A stretch of 64,000 bases of DNA, taken from contig CANQNW010000010.1 of assembly GCA_947625305.1 (NCBI GenBank), positions 1-64,000 on the forward strand, given 5' to 3'. Shown here piece by piece: positions 18,152-27,415 of this stretch. How positions within the stretch are numbered: the first letter of the stretch is position 1; each line of letters begins with the position of its first letter. The stretch comes from Candidatus Gastranaerophilales bacterium. GTDB lineage: Bacteria > Cyanobacteriota > Vampirovibrionia > Gastranaerophilales > Gastranaerophilaceae. The position numbers were made by a program, and so were the translations under genes. The notes under the pieces were generated by a model, which saw only the letters and a list, made by a program, of their open reading frames with translations, did not search any database and had not been told where the DNA came from.

Positions 18152-18622
18152 ATGCACGATAAAATACTAAATACTTTATTTAATTTATTTGATATAACAA
18201 ACCAGCTTGAGATTTTGTACAAGGAAGAATTTGGTGATATTTTAACGAATTACACTTATACGGAAATGCATACTATAGATTCTATCGGCAAATTAGAAAA
18301 TCCTAATGTAACAAAGATTGCCCTAAATTTAAATTTAACAAAAGCTGCGATTAGTAAAATTATAAAAAAACTTGCAGAAAAGAAAGCAATAGAAATATAC
18401 AAAAATCCCGATAATAAGAAAGAAAGATACTATAAACTGACTAAAATCGGCAAAGAAGTCTTTGATAAACATTTAAAAATGCACGAAAGCTGGTGCGAAA
18501 AAGACAAAGCCTTATTCAAACACTTTAATAATAAAGAGCTTGAAACAACTTATGATGTTTTAAATAAATACACACAATCCCTGCAAACAAGGTTAGAAGA
18601 AATAAAGGAAAGTTTAAAATGA
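18152..18622 (+). CDS. MarR-family transcriptional regulator
   Basis: A 156-aa dimeric winged-helix repressor. The wHTH covers about 35-105: VTKIALNLNLTKAAISKIIKK is the HTH and NPDNKKERYYKLT the wing with its basic tip. The flanking helices form the dimer. Two perfect palindromes upstream are the obvious operators, so it probably represses its own operon. Its stop overlaps the ATG of the HMA gene (ATGA), and the metal-transport context suggests derepression by metal, as for AdcR/ZitR-type MarR proteins, though no canonical metal site was verified. Confidence 0.9.
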   Translation: MHDKILNTLFNLFDITNQLEILYKEEFGDILTNYTYTEMHTIDSIGKLENPNVTKIALNLNLTKAAISKIIKKLAEKKAIEIYKNPDNKKERYYKLTKIGKEVFDKHLKMHESWCEKDKALFKHFNNKELETTYDVLNKYTQSLQTRLEEIKESLK

Positions 18623-18837
18623 AAAAGTCGTATAAAATTGAAGTTGATTGTGCTAATTGTGCAAACTTAATGGAAGAAACCGCAAAAAAGACAAAGGGTG
18701 TTAAAAATGCCGTTGTCAATTTTATGATGCAAAAAATGGATGTAGAATTTTTCGATAACACAGACGAAGCAAGTGTTATGAAAGAAGTTTTAAAAAACTG
18801 CAAAAAGGTTGAAGAAGACTGCGAGATTTACATATAA
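18619..18837 (+). CDS. Stand-alone heavy-metal-associated (HMA) domain protein
   Basis: A 72-aa ferredoxin-like HMA domain with the metal-binding motif DCANCA (residues 10-15; a CxxC pair) and a typical second half (VVNFMMQKMDVEF). In most Zn/Cd ATPases this domain is fused to the N-terminus of the pump. Here it is encoded as its own gene between marR and the pump, and the pump lacks it. It probably delivers metal to, or regulates, the ATPase. A second Cys pair appears late (NCKKVEEDC). Confidence 0.88.
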   Translation: MKKSYKIEVDCANCANLMEETAKKTKGVKNAVVNFMMQKMDVEFFDNTDEASVMKEVLKNCKKVEEDCEIYI

Positions 18838-18851
18838 TAAGCCGAAAAATT

Positions 18852-20741
18852 ATGAATAAAAAGCAAAAGAAAACTTTAATAAAAATAATTATTGCAAGCA
18901 TATTATTAATAGGGCTTTATTTCATCCCGATAAAAGGAATGATAAGATTTTTTGCTTATATGATTCCTTATTACATAATCGGCAATGATATAATAAAAAA
19001 GGCTTATAAGGGGATAATAAATCTCAAACCGTTTGATGAATCACTGTTGATGGCAGTTGCAACACTCGGCGCAATTATTCTTGCAATATATAATGAAGCC
19101 CATGGGCAGGCGGGCGATTATGTGGAAGCAATCGCTGTTATGCTTTTTTATCAAATCGGCGAGTTTTTTCAAAGTATCGCAGTTGCTAAAAGCAGAAAAA
19201 ATATAGCAGAATTAATGGATATACGACCTGACTATGCGAATATAGAAATAAACGGACAAATTCAAAAAATAAATCCCGATGAAGTTAAAATCGGGGATGT
19301 AATTATTGTAACGGCAGGAGAAAAAGTTCCGTTAGACGGTATTATTATTGAAGGTTCTTCTTCTTTAAATACTTCTGCTTTAACAGGGGAAAGCATTCCC
19401 CGAGCCGTAAATGTTAATGATGAAATTATTTCGGGGTCTATTAATTTAAACGGTCTTTTAAAAGTCAAAGTTACGAAAAGTTTTGGTGATTCAACAGTAT
19501 CAAAAGTATTAGAACTTGTAGAAAATGCAAGTTCAAAAAAATCAAAGTCTGAAAATTTTATAACAAAATTTGCAAGAGTTTATACTCCGTTTGTTGTTTT
19601 TTCGGCACTTGCGCTTGCTATATTTCCGCCTGTTATAAGAGTTTTATTTTTAGACATGCCTGCGCAATGGAGTATCTGGATATACAGGGCATTAACATTT
19701 CTTGTAATTAGCTGTCCATGTGCATTAGTTGTAAGTATTCCGCTGACGTTTTTTGCGGGAATAGGGGGTGCATCAAGAGCGGGTATTTTAATTAAAGGCT
19801 CAAACTATTTAGAAACCCTGTCAAAAGTAAAAACCATAGTATTTGATAAAACAGGGACATTAACAAAAGGAATTTTTGAAGTTAATGCGATACACCATAA
19901 CAAAATAGAGGAAGAAAAACTAATTGAATATGCAGCACTGGCAGAAAGTGCAAGCACGCACCCTATAGCGGTAAGTCTTAAAAAGGCATATAATAAAAAA
20001 TTAGACTTATCAAGGGTTAAAGACATACAAGAAATAAGCGGAAACGGAATTATTGCGCAGATTGACGGCAGTGAAGTAATCGCAGGCAATGAGAAGATAA
20101 TGGAAAAATACGGTATTGAGCCTATAAAGTGTCATTCAATGGGAACAATTATTCACGTTGCAATAAATAAAGATTATATGGGTCATATAGTCATATCAGA
20201 TGTTATAAAACCCGAATCTGAAAGTGCAATAGAAGAACTTAAGAAATCGGGTATAAAGAATTTAATTATGCTTACGGGTGATTTAAAGAATGTTGCGCAG
20301 GAGGTTGCGCAAAAACTCAAGATTGAGAAATTTTATGCCGAACTTTTGCCGAATGATAAGTTAAAAAAAGTTGAAGAAATTATAAATAATAAAAATATTA
20401 CAGCATTTGCGGGGGATGGGATAAACGATGCACCTGTTTTATCAAGAGCCGATATAGGAATTGCAATGGGGGCGATGGGATCTGATGCCGCTATTGAAGC
20501 AGCGGACGTTGTTTTAATGGATGATAATCCTTTAAAAATAGCATCAGCAATAAAAATCTCAAAAAAATGCCTGAATATAGTGAAACAAAATATATTGTTT
20601 GCGCTCGGAGTTAAATTTATCTGCCTGATTTTAGGAGCAATAGGTATTGCTAATATGTGGGCAGCAGTTTTTGCGGATGTAGGTGTAATGATTATATGTA
20701 TTTTAAACTCATTTAGAGCATTATTTACAAAAAATTTATAA
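18852..20741 (+). CDS. P1B-type heavy-metal (Zn/Cd-like) efflux ATPase
   Basis: A 629-aa inner-membrane pump. There is no N-terminal HMA domain; the protein begins with membrane helices at ~8-45. Then come the actuator domain with TGES (178-181), the transmembrane metal-site motif SCPC at 287-290 (CPC, typical of P1B pumps; the following ALVVSIP is like Zn/Cd/Pb CadA/ZntA), the phosphorylated Asp332 in DKTGTLT, HP in the nucleotide domain (STHPIAV) and the hinge GDGINDAP. Zn/Cd export is most likely, Co possible. Its last 6 bases overlap the convergent helicase gene. Confidence 0.92.
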   Translation: MNKKQKKTLIKIIIASILLIGLYFIPIKGMIRFFAYMIPYYIIGNDIIKKAYKGIINLKPFDESLLMAVATLGAIILAIYNEAHGQAGDYVEAIAVMLFYQIGEFFQSIAVAKSRKNIAELMDIRPDYANIEINGQIQKINPDEVKIGDVIIVTAGEKVPLDGIIIEGSSSLNTSALTGESIPRAVNVNDEIISGSINLNGLLKVKVTKSFGDSTVSKVLELVENASSKKSKSENFITKFARVYTPFVVFSALALAIFPPVIRVLFLDMPAQWSIWIYRALTFLVISCPCALVVSIPLTFFAGIGGASRAGILIKGSNYLETLSKVKTIVFDKTGTLTKGIFEVNAIHHNKIEEEKLIEYAALAESASTHPIAVSLKKAYNKKLDLSRVKDIQEISGNGIIAQIDGSEVIAGNEKIMEKYGIEPIKCHSMGTIIHVAINKDYMGHIVISDVIKPESESAIEELKKSGIKNLIMLTGDLKNVAQEVAQKLKIEKFYAELLPNDKLKKVEEIINNKNITAFAGDGINDAPVLSRADIGIAMGAMGSDAAIEAADVVLMDDNPLKIASAIKISKKCLNIVKQNILFALGVKFICLILGAIGIANMWAAVFADVGVMIICILNSFRALFTKNL

Positions 20742-23700
20742 AATATCCAACTCGCAAAATTCTTTAAATGCGCAATATTGACAAGTTTTTTCAGATTTTT
20801 CCGCAGGATTAAAATTCAAATCTTCAATATTTTTATACGCATAGGAAATCTTTTCTTCTATTATTTTATTATCTTCTTCGGTCAAATTTGTATAGTAGTT
20901 TTTAGAATAATCTTCAACAAATATAAGCCCCGCTCTTGAAACTTTTCTGTCAGGATACATTTTTTCAAAAGCATACTTGTAAAACCTAAGTTGATTTAAA
21001 TAATTTTCGTACTTACCGCCATCCGATATACTGCTTTTAGATTTAGCGGAGTTAGTTTTATAATCATATAATTCGTATGTGCCATCGTGATTAATTTCAA
21101 TTCTGTCTACAAAACCTTTTAAAAAGTGCTTTCCAAAGGGAACTAAGTTTATATTAAATTCGGTTGCAAATATTCTTGAAACAGGTATTTCGGTAAATTT
21201 AAAATAAAGTCCATCAATGGATTTTTCGCCCCTTGCTTGAAGTTCATTACGTTTTTCAACAGATTCAAGCTTTTGCAGGCTTAAACCTTTCTTAAAGTTT
21301 TCATAAACTTGAACTTTAGAAGGATAACTACCTGTTTCTTTTGCCTGTTTGATTGTGAGTTCCATTGCCTTATGAAATGCAAGCCCGTAGCTTAAAACTT
21401 GAGAAGAAAGTTCAAATACGGGGATTTTTAACAGGTTTGAATACAAAAATTCCCGAGGACAATTCAAATAAGAATTTAAAGAGCTCGGACTTAATACAAA
21501 TTCTTTTATCCTTGCCCTCAATTCACCTTCAAATGCTTTTTTATAATCAAAACCAATTCTTGTAACGGAGGAGGTTAACTCTTTTAAATACTCTTCATTT
21601 GAATATTCATGTTTATATGTTTCAACCAGATTATCTTTTTCATCAATAATATCAGATATATAAGATGTCATTTCCTGTGAAGCCCCGTCAATTACATTGG
21701 AGCAGGAAAGCATTAAATAATGTTTTGCCCTTGTAATTGCAACAAATAACAATCTTAAATGTTCGGATTTTTTAGCTGCTGCGGGGTCAACCAATTCATC
21801 AGGCAAGTTTACAGGAAGCCGTTTTTTATCGGATATACTGCGGTTTTCCCATTTCTTTGATATTAAGTTAGGAATATATACATAATCAAATTCTCTGCCT
21901 TTTGACCCGTGAATAGTCAACAGCTGAACTGCATTCTGCGTATACTCTTCTTTATCTATCGTAATCGGGATTGCACTTTCAAAAGACATTTTTATATGTT
22001 CTATAAAATCGTTCAAAGTAACCATAGGATTTTTATCAATAAGTCCTTGGGCTTCATCAACTATTTTTTTTATGGCATATATATTGTCGGTTTTATTTAC
22101 ATCGCAATGCACAAAATATTCTAATATTCCGGTTCTGTTAATTGTTTCAATTATTAAATTTTTAATATTTTCCGAGGATTTCAAATCCGTCAGATAATTA
22201 AACGTATCAATAAAATTTTTAACTTTATCCGAGTTCTCCCAATTATGCGTTTTAAGATTTTCGGTAATATTTGTAATTAAGTCTTTATGATTATATCTGT
22301 TGCACTCAAGCAGGAAATTATAATCAACAGGATTAAATTCAAAGGGTTTTGCTAAAAGCAGTGCAAACATCTTATCTGCATACATAACATAGTTTTCAAG
22401 TGTTTGAAGATAAAAATATACTAAAATGGAAGAACGAATATCAAAAATATTTTTATTAACTTTTACCTGATATTGAATATTTTCAGCTTCTAAAAGCTTG
22501 GCAAATGTTGTAAGTTCATCATTATCCCTCGTTAAAACAGCAACTTTTGACAAATCTTTTTCACCGTTGTCGTTAAGTGGAAAATCCTCGGAATTAATTT
22601 GTTTTTTTATATCCGAAATAATAAAATTATTTTCCTGCTTAATGTCGCTGAAACCGTGGATTTGAATTTTTTTATTTAAAGGAATAATTTTAGGATTTTT
22701 AGCAGTCAGCCTTTTAGAAATTTTATAATTTGAAAAATCCTTATTAAATTCGAGCCTTGAAGAATCTTGAGAAATAAGCTTGTTGCTGAAATCCAAAATA
22801 TTTTGAGTTGACCTGTTATTTTCGTTAAGGCAGATGACTTTCGTTTGGGGATATTTTATTAAAAACTTTTGCAGAGTATCCGTTTTTGCGCCCTGAAACT
22901 CATATATTATCTGATCATCATCACCTACAACAAAAATATTATTATGCCCTGCGCCTTGCGCAAGCTTAAATACAATGTCGTTTTCGGAATAGTTGGTATC
23001 CTGATATTCATCAACCAAAATATATTCAAATTGAGAAGAAACTCTTTTTAAAAGCACATCATTTGTTTCAAACGTATCAATAACAAGAGAAATCATATCA
23101 TCAAAATCGATAAAATTATTTTTTTTGAGGTTTATGTCATAGGCTTCATAAATATCCCAAGCCTCTTTTGCCTTACCCATTTTTCTTTTATGAGAATCAA
23201 TTTTAGTAAGGAAAGTAGGAACAAGCCTTCCTTTTTGCTCCCTTTCAATATATTCTGAATTTAATAAATCCATCTGCCCCTGCCAGTCGGGATGTGTATT
23301 TAAGTTATTAAAATACTCCTCCTTTGTAATTCGAGAAGATTTAATCTCTTTAACACAACCTATAAGTTCAGGTATAAAATGATAAGCATCACCCCATTTT
23401 GTTCTGTAAAATTCAGGATTTACTTCATCAATTGCATCTTTCATTAAAGTTCGTTTTGTAAGTTCATCAACCAAACTTACCCCGTTTAAAAGTTCAAATT
23501 CTTCAGGATTGTTCTTTATTATCTCATTACAAAAAGAATGATAAGTATTAACGGTAACAGCTGATGCTCTTGCGCCGATTTCACTGACAACCCTTGCTTT
23601 CATTTCATTGGCAGCAGTATTTGAAAAGGTTAAACATAAAACGGAAGAAGGGTTAATTCCCGTTTCAAGCATATGTTTAATCCTCTGAATAACCGTAAAT

Positions 23701-23810
23701 GTTTTACCCGTCCCGGGGCCGGCTAAAACCATAACAGGCCCGTTTAAGGTATCAATACATTCCTGCTGTTTCAGATTGGGGGATATTTTTTTTATTTCTT
23801 TCTCACTCAT
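20736..23810 (-). CDS. UvrD-type helicase fused to PD-(D/E)XK nuclease (AddB/RecB-like)
   Basis: A 1024-aa DNA repair enzyme. The SF1A helicase half has Walker A AGPGTGKT (31-38), Walker B VDEYQDTN, and the C-terminal helicase motif LLTIHGSKGREFDYV. The last ~270 residues are a RecB-type nuclease (LSPSSLNSYLNCPREFLYSN, GLAFHKAMEL, YDYKTN). Cysteines in CPREF and CQYCAFKEFC (C-terminus) match the four-Cys iron-sulfur cluster of AddB-type nucleases. It probably processes double-strand ends. No second AddA subunit is adjacent; another UvrD-like helicase lies at 39516. Confidence 0.9.
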   Translation of the reverse strand: MSEKEIKKISPNLKQQECIDTLNGPVMVLAGPGTGKTFTVIQRIKHMLETGINPSSVLCLTFSNTAANEMKARVVSEIGARASAVTVNTYHSFCNEIIKNNPEEFELLNGVSLVDELTKRTLMKDAIDEVNPEFYRTKWGDAYHFIPELIGCVKEIKSSRITKEEYFNNLNTHPDWQGQMDLLNSEYIEREQKGRLVPTFLTKIDSHKRKMGKAKEAWDIYEAYDINLKKNNFIDFDDMISLVIDTFETNDVLLKRVSSQFEYILVDEYQDTNYSENDIVFKLAQGAGHNNIFVVGDDDQIIYEFQGAKTDTLQKFLIKYPQTKVICLNENNRSTQNILDFSNKLISQDSSRLEFNKDFSNYKISKRLTAKNPKIIPLNKKIQIHGFSDIKQENNFIISDIKKQINSEDFPLNDNGEKDLSKVAVLTRDNDELTTFAKLLEAENIQYQVKVNKNIFDIRSSILVYFYLQTLENYVMYADKMFALLLAKPFEFNPVDYNFLLECNRYNHKDLITNITENLKTHNWENSDKVKNFIDTFNYLTDLKSSENIKNLIIETINRTGILEYFVHCDVNKTDNIYAIKKIVDEAQGLIDKNPMVTLNDFIEHIKMSFESAIPITIDKEEYTQNAVQLLTIHGSKGREFDYVYIPNLISKKWENRSISDKKRLPVNLPDELVDPAAAKKSEHLRLLFVAITRAKHYLMLSCSNVIDGASQEMTSYISDIIDEKDNLVETYKHEYSNEEYLKELTSSVTRIGFDYKKAFEGELRARIKEFVLSPSSLNSYLNCPREFLYSNLLKIPVFELSSQVLSYGLAFHKAMELTIKQAKETGSYPSKVQVYENFKKGLSLQKLESVEKRNELQARGEKSIDGLYFKFTEIPVSRIFATEFNINLVPFGKHFLKGFVDRIEINHDGTYELYDYKTNSAKSKSSISDGGKYENYLNQLRFYKYAFEKMYPDRKVSRAGLIFVEDYSKNYYTNLTEEDNKIIEEKISYAYKNIEDLNFNPAEKSEKTCQYCAFKEFCELDIL

Positions 23811-23873
23811 ATAAATATTTTACACTAATTAAAAAAACAAACAATGAGGTTATTTTTATGTTATTTATAAATT

Positions 23874-24299
23874 ATGGAAATGAATAAACAGGGAAAACAA
23901 TTTTTTAATTTTATCATCGGATTTTTAATTTTAATCGGATTTTATTTTTTAAGTTTTTATATATTAAAACTATTACACATTTCTTTTCCGCCTGCGATTT
24001 TAGGTTTAATTCTATTTTCTTTTGCTCTTATTGAAGGGATTATAAAAGAAAGTTGGATAAAAGATGCTTGCGGGTTTTTAATTAATAATATGGCAATGTT
24101 TCTTGTTCCTTTTATTGGCGGTCTTATTGTTTATAAATCTTTATTAATGAAAAATTGGCTTGTTATTTTGGTGGTAATTTTTATTTCAACGACTGTCATT
24201 ATTGCAGTTACAGGGTTATTTGTAGAATGGGGAATAAAGCTTTTAAGACTAAATAAAATGAAAACAGTTAATAAAAATAAGGAATTAAATCATGATTAA
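23874..24299 (+). CDS. CidA/LrgA-family membrane protein
   Basis: A 141-aa protein with four hydrophobic segments, and the family signature LLHISFPPAILGLILFSFALIEG-like stretch at ~33-55. LrgA/CidA are holin-like proteins implicated in murein hydrolase control and, in some bacteria and plastids, in glycolate/pyruvate transport with LrgB. It overlaps lrgB by 8 bases. No strong Shine-Dalgarno precedes this ATG; a better one (GAGG at 23846-23849) serves a 9-codon reading frame at 23858-23887 whose end overlaps this start. Confidence 0.82.
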   Translation: MEMNKQGKQFFNFIIGFLILIGFYFLSFYILKLLHISFPPAILGLILFSFALIEGIIKESWIKDACGFLINNMAMFLVPFIGGLIVYKSLLMKNWLVILVVIFISTTVIIAVTGLFVEWGIKLLRLNKMKTVNKNKELNHD

Positions 24300-24981
24300 T
24301 CCTTTTGGCTTGATAATTACTGTTTTATACTTTAAACTTGGTCAATTCTGCAAGAGAATTAAATTCATAGGGAAGTTCCCGCCTATTGTTATTGCAGGTA
24401 TTTTATTAATAATTACTTTAAAAATATTTAAAATTGATTTTGATAAATATAATGAAAGTGCTTGCTACTTAACACTTTGCTTAATTCCCGCAACAATTGC
24501 ACTCGGATACCCCATATATAAGAATTTAGAACTTTTGAAAAAATATAAAAGAATAATATATAGTGCCTTTTTTGTAGCAACAGTTACGGCAATTTTAGCT
24601 ACTTATATCATAGCAAAATTTTGTCATAGCGAATTAAATATAATTGAATCTATGCTTCCTAAATCCGTAACAGCCCCTATTGCAATAGAAATATCAAAAA
24701 TGGCAGACGGGATTCCCGAATTAACTGCCTGCGTGGTTGTTTTAACAGGAGTATTCGGAGCAATGTTCGGACATAAAATATTAAATTTGATAAAAGTAAA
24801 AAGTGATATTGCTATAGGATTGTCAATAGGGGCGGCAAGCCACATTATAGGCAGCGCAAAATGTGTTGAAACAAAACACGAAAAGCAAATAGCAATGGCA
24901 TCTGTGGCTCTTGTTATCGTAGGAATTTTAACAACAATAACAGTTCCTTTGTTTTTGTATATTATAGGTTCCTTTAATTAA
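24292..24981 (+). CDS. CidB/LrgB-family membrane protein
   Basis: A 229-aa multi-pass inner-membrane partner of the preceding gene. Typical LrgB motifs are present: SMLPKSVTAPIAIEIS (~118-133), LTACVVVLTGVFGAMFGHKIL (~143-163) and IGAASHIIGSAKCVE (~178-192). Six to eight hydrophobic segments can be counted. The pair probably acts as one export unit for small organic acids or in autolysis control. No LytR-type regulator is next to it. Confidence 0.88.
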   Translation: MINPFGLIITVLYFKLGQFCKRIKFIGKFPPIVIAGILLIITLKIFKIDFDKYNESACYLTLCLIPATIALGYPIYKNLELLKKYKRIIYSAFFVATVTAILATYIIAKFCHSELNIIESMLPKSVTAPIAIEISKMADGIPELTACVVVLTGVFGAMFGHKILNLIKVKSDIAIGLSIGAASHIIGSAKCVETKHEKQIAMASVALVIVGILTTITVPLFLYIIGSFN

Positions 24982-25013
24982 GTTTAATTGTTAATAACAT
25001 CAAAAAAACAAAC

Positions 25014-25100
25014 GGAGAGGGCGAGATTCGAACTCGCGGTAGAGTTATCCCCTACACAGACGTTCCAGGTCTGCACCTTAAACCGCTCGGACACCTCTCC
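25014..25100 (-). tRNA. tRNA-Ser (anticodon GGA)
   Basis: On the minus strand the 87-base molecule has acceptor GGAGAGG/CCTCTCC, anticodon loop CTGGAAC, the long variable arm expected of tRNA-Ser and the T-arm GCGAG-TTCGAAT-CTCGC. CCA is not encoded. Confidence 0.95.
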
Positions 25101-25148
25101 ATTGCTGTTTACTATATATTAACGGATTCAAAGTTTAATGTAAATATT

Positions 25149-25490
25149 TTATTTACTTTTCTTTTCTTTAAATAATCTGTCTAATTGTTTTATTAATATA
25201 GAATAATATTTCAATTCAGAATCTGTTGCTCTGTTTAATATTTTTAAAATTCCGTTTTTTATTATATTGTTTTCTGTTGGAATTTCGTAATCAAAATCCT
25301 TCATTTGTACACCAAGTACATCCATAATTTTTACGAAATTTTCAAACATGGGATAATGAACACCGGTTTCAATTTTTGATATTTGCTTTTCAGTAATTCC
25401 TACTTTTTCGGCTAAATCGTTCTGGGTCATACCTCTCATTAATCTGTATTTTTTTATTTGTTCTCCTATTTTTAATTTTGAATTTTTCAT
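25149..25490 (-). CDS. XRE-family transcriptional regulator
   Basis: A 113-aa regulator with a Cro/CI helix-turn-helix at about residues 8-62 (KIGEQIKKYRLMRGMTQNDL, then KVGITEKQISKIETGVHYP). A short helical C-terminus may dimerise. The ATG at 25490 has GGAG before it; the TTG four codons upstream would overlap that site. The inverted repeat at 25523-25542 in the divergent spacer to the phospholipase-D-fold gene is a likely operator, so it may control itself and that gene. Confidence 0.88.
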   Translation of the reverse strand: MKNSKLKIGEQIKKYRLMRGMTQNDLAEKVGITEKQISKIETGVHYPMFENFVKIMDVLGVQMKDFDYEIPTENNIIKNGILKILNRATDSELKYYSILIKQLDRLFKEKKSK

Positions 25491-25522
25491 ACTTCTCCAC
25501 AATACAACACTATATTACAATC

Positions 25523-25542
25523 TTATTGCCTTTAGGCAATAA
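25523..25542. promoter_or_regulatory. Putative XRE operator
   Basis: Inverted repeat TTATTGCC-TTTA-GGCAATAA, 8-base perfect arms, 33 bases upstream of the XRE ATG in the spacer shared with the divergent gene at 25661. Confidence 0.6.
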
Positions 25543-25660
25543 ATAAAACTCTTTTTAACGCACAAATTACATTTTATATTTTCCTCTTTTAACTAGTATT
25601 TATCTATAAAATTAGGAAAAACTTTTAATATTTTTGATAATTTCATGTATAATAAACTGT

Positions 25661-27415
25661 ATGAAAAAATTTTTTGTTGTTCTATTTGTTATTTGCTTTA
25701 CAATTTTAACATTTTACATTCCCTATTATAAAAATAATTATTATAAGGTATTAAAAATTGTATCGCCTGCTGAAATTTATGTTGATTATAATAAGAATTT
25801 TATTTTTGATGAAACTGAGCCTATAAAAATTAATAATATTTATTATATTGATAGAAATACTGATTTATCAAAATATCCCCTATTAAAAGACCTTAGCGAA
25901 AAAGAAAAATTATTTCTTGACTATAATGCTCGAAAAACAGCCAAAAATTTATTAAATAACAAATTTGTAAAAATTAAAGATAATAACATTGTTATTAAAA
26001 ATGAAAAATATGTAAATCTTTTGATGAATTCAGGGCTTTTCTTTGATGAAACAGAAAACTCACAAAGAAATATTATAAAAACAGTTAAACAAATTAACTT
26101 TGATAATTATGTTTTATATAACATCAGGAGCAGAAAATATCACTCTTTAGACTGTCCTGAGGCATATAAAGTTAAAAACTATAAAATTATAAAAAAATCT
26201 GATTTAAACGAAAATTTTATTCCCTGCAGAAATTGTATTCTTCATAGTGGAGAAAATATAAAACAAACAGACAATGTAAACAGAAATAATATACAAGAAA
26301 TCTTTGAATTAGAAAATATAAAAATTTATTTTCTTGATTTAAATAAAATAATGAAACCGTCATATAAATGTCAAACACAAGCCTGTATTGCATTAAAGAA
26401 GGAAATTGATAATACACAAAATACTTTAGATATTGCGATTTACGGAATTGATAATCAGCCTGAAATATTTAATTCAATTGTAAATGCAAAGAAACGGGGT
26501 GTAAAAATAAGGGCTGTTTTTGATTATGATAAAAATAATTTTAATTACTATAAAGATACGGAAAAACTACAAAAGATAATTGGCAGTTATAATACCGATA
26601 AAGAATATGACCATAATAACAGAAGTGCAATTATGCATAATAAATTTTTTATTTTTGACAATAAAAAAGTATTTACGGGAAGCACCAATATAACATCAAC
26701 AGGCATTACGGGATTTAATGAAAATCTTTCGGTATTAATTAACTCTGTACAGACTGCGGAAATATTTAAAAAAGAATTTGAACAAATGTATAACGGCAAA
26801 TTTCACACTGAAAAATGTTCTTTCCCCAAAAAAGAAATAAGTATAAATAAAAATACGAAAATAAAAGTATTATTTTCTCCTCAAGACAAAATAATAACCG
26901 AAAGTATTATCCCGCATATATCAAAGGCAAAAGAGTATATTTATATTCCAATATTTTTTATAACAAAAAAAGAACTTATAACAGCCCTCACTGATGCACA
27001 TAAGAGGGGAGTTGAAATAAAAGTTATAAATGATGCAACAAATGCACATACAAAATATTCAATCCATAAAGAACTCAGAAATGCGGGAATAAAAGTAAAA
27101 ACAGAAAATTACGCAGGTAAACTGCATTCCAAAACAGTTATAATCGATGATGAATATTCAATAATCGGTTCAATGAATTTCTCTAATAACGGTGAAAAAA
27201 GAAATGATGAAAATGTTTTAATAATCCGTAATAAAGAAATAACAAAATATTTGAAACAAGTATTTTTATACTTATGGAATAAAATTCCAGATAAATATGA
27301 AAAATACGACCCAAAAGCGGAATCCACAGAATCAATAGGCTCTTGTTATGATAATATTGATAACGACTACGATGATAAAACAGATATGCAGGATGAAGGC
27401 TGTTTAATACATTAA
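25661..27415 (+). CDS. Phospholipase D-fold protein with Ada-like and Asp-rich modules
   Basis: A 584-aa protein with an N-terminal membrane anchor or signal (KKFFVVLFVICFTILTFYIP). Positions below count from the longest frame (25634). A short beta region is followed by an Ada-like zinc module (KYHSLDCPEA at 169-177 and PCRNC at 197-201). Two full HKD motifs follow: H335-x-K337-x4-D342 and H498-x-K500-x4-D505. The tail CYDNIDNDYDDKTDMQDEGC resembles Ca-binding CxDxxDNDxD repeats. The PLD fold could be a phospholipase or a nuclease; the Ada-like module resembles those paired with nuclease domains. The ATG at 25661 was chosen as the one opening the hydrophobic segment. Confidence 0.82.
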   Translation: MKKFFVVLFVICFTILTFYIPYYKNNYYKVLKIVSPAEIYVDYNKNFIFDETEPIKINNIYYIDRNTDLSKYPLLKDLSEKEKLFLDYNARKTAKNLLNNKFVKIKDNNIVIKNEKYVNLLMNSGLFFDETENSQRNIIKTVKQINFDNYVLYNIRSRKYHSLDCPEAYKVKNYKIIKKSDLNENFIPCRNCILHSGENIKQTDNVNRNNIQEIFELENIKIYFLDLNKIMKPSYKCQTQACIALKKEIDNTQNTLDIAIYGIDNQPEIFNSIVNAKKRGVKIRAVFDYDKNNFNYYKDTEKLQKIIGSYNTDKEYDHNNRSAIMHNKFFIFDNKKVFTGSTNITSTGITGFNENLSVLINSVQTAEIFKKEFEQMYNGKFHTEKCSFPKKEISINKNTKIKVLFSPQDKIITESIIPHISKAKEYIYIPIFFITKKELITALTDAHKRGVEIKVINDATNAHTKYSIHKELRNAGIKVKTENYAGKLHSKTVIIDDEYSIIGSMNFSNNGEKRNDENVLIIRNKEITKYLKQVFLYLWNKIPDKYEKYDPKAESTESIGSCYDNIDNDYDDKTDMQDEGCLIH

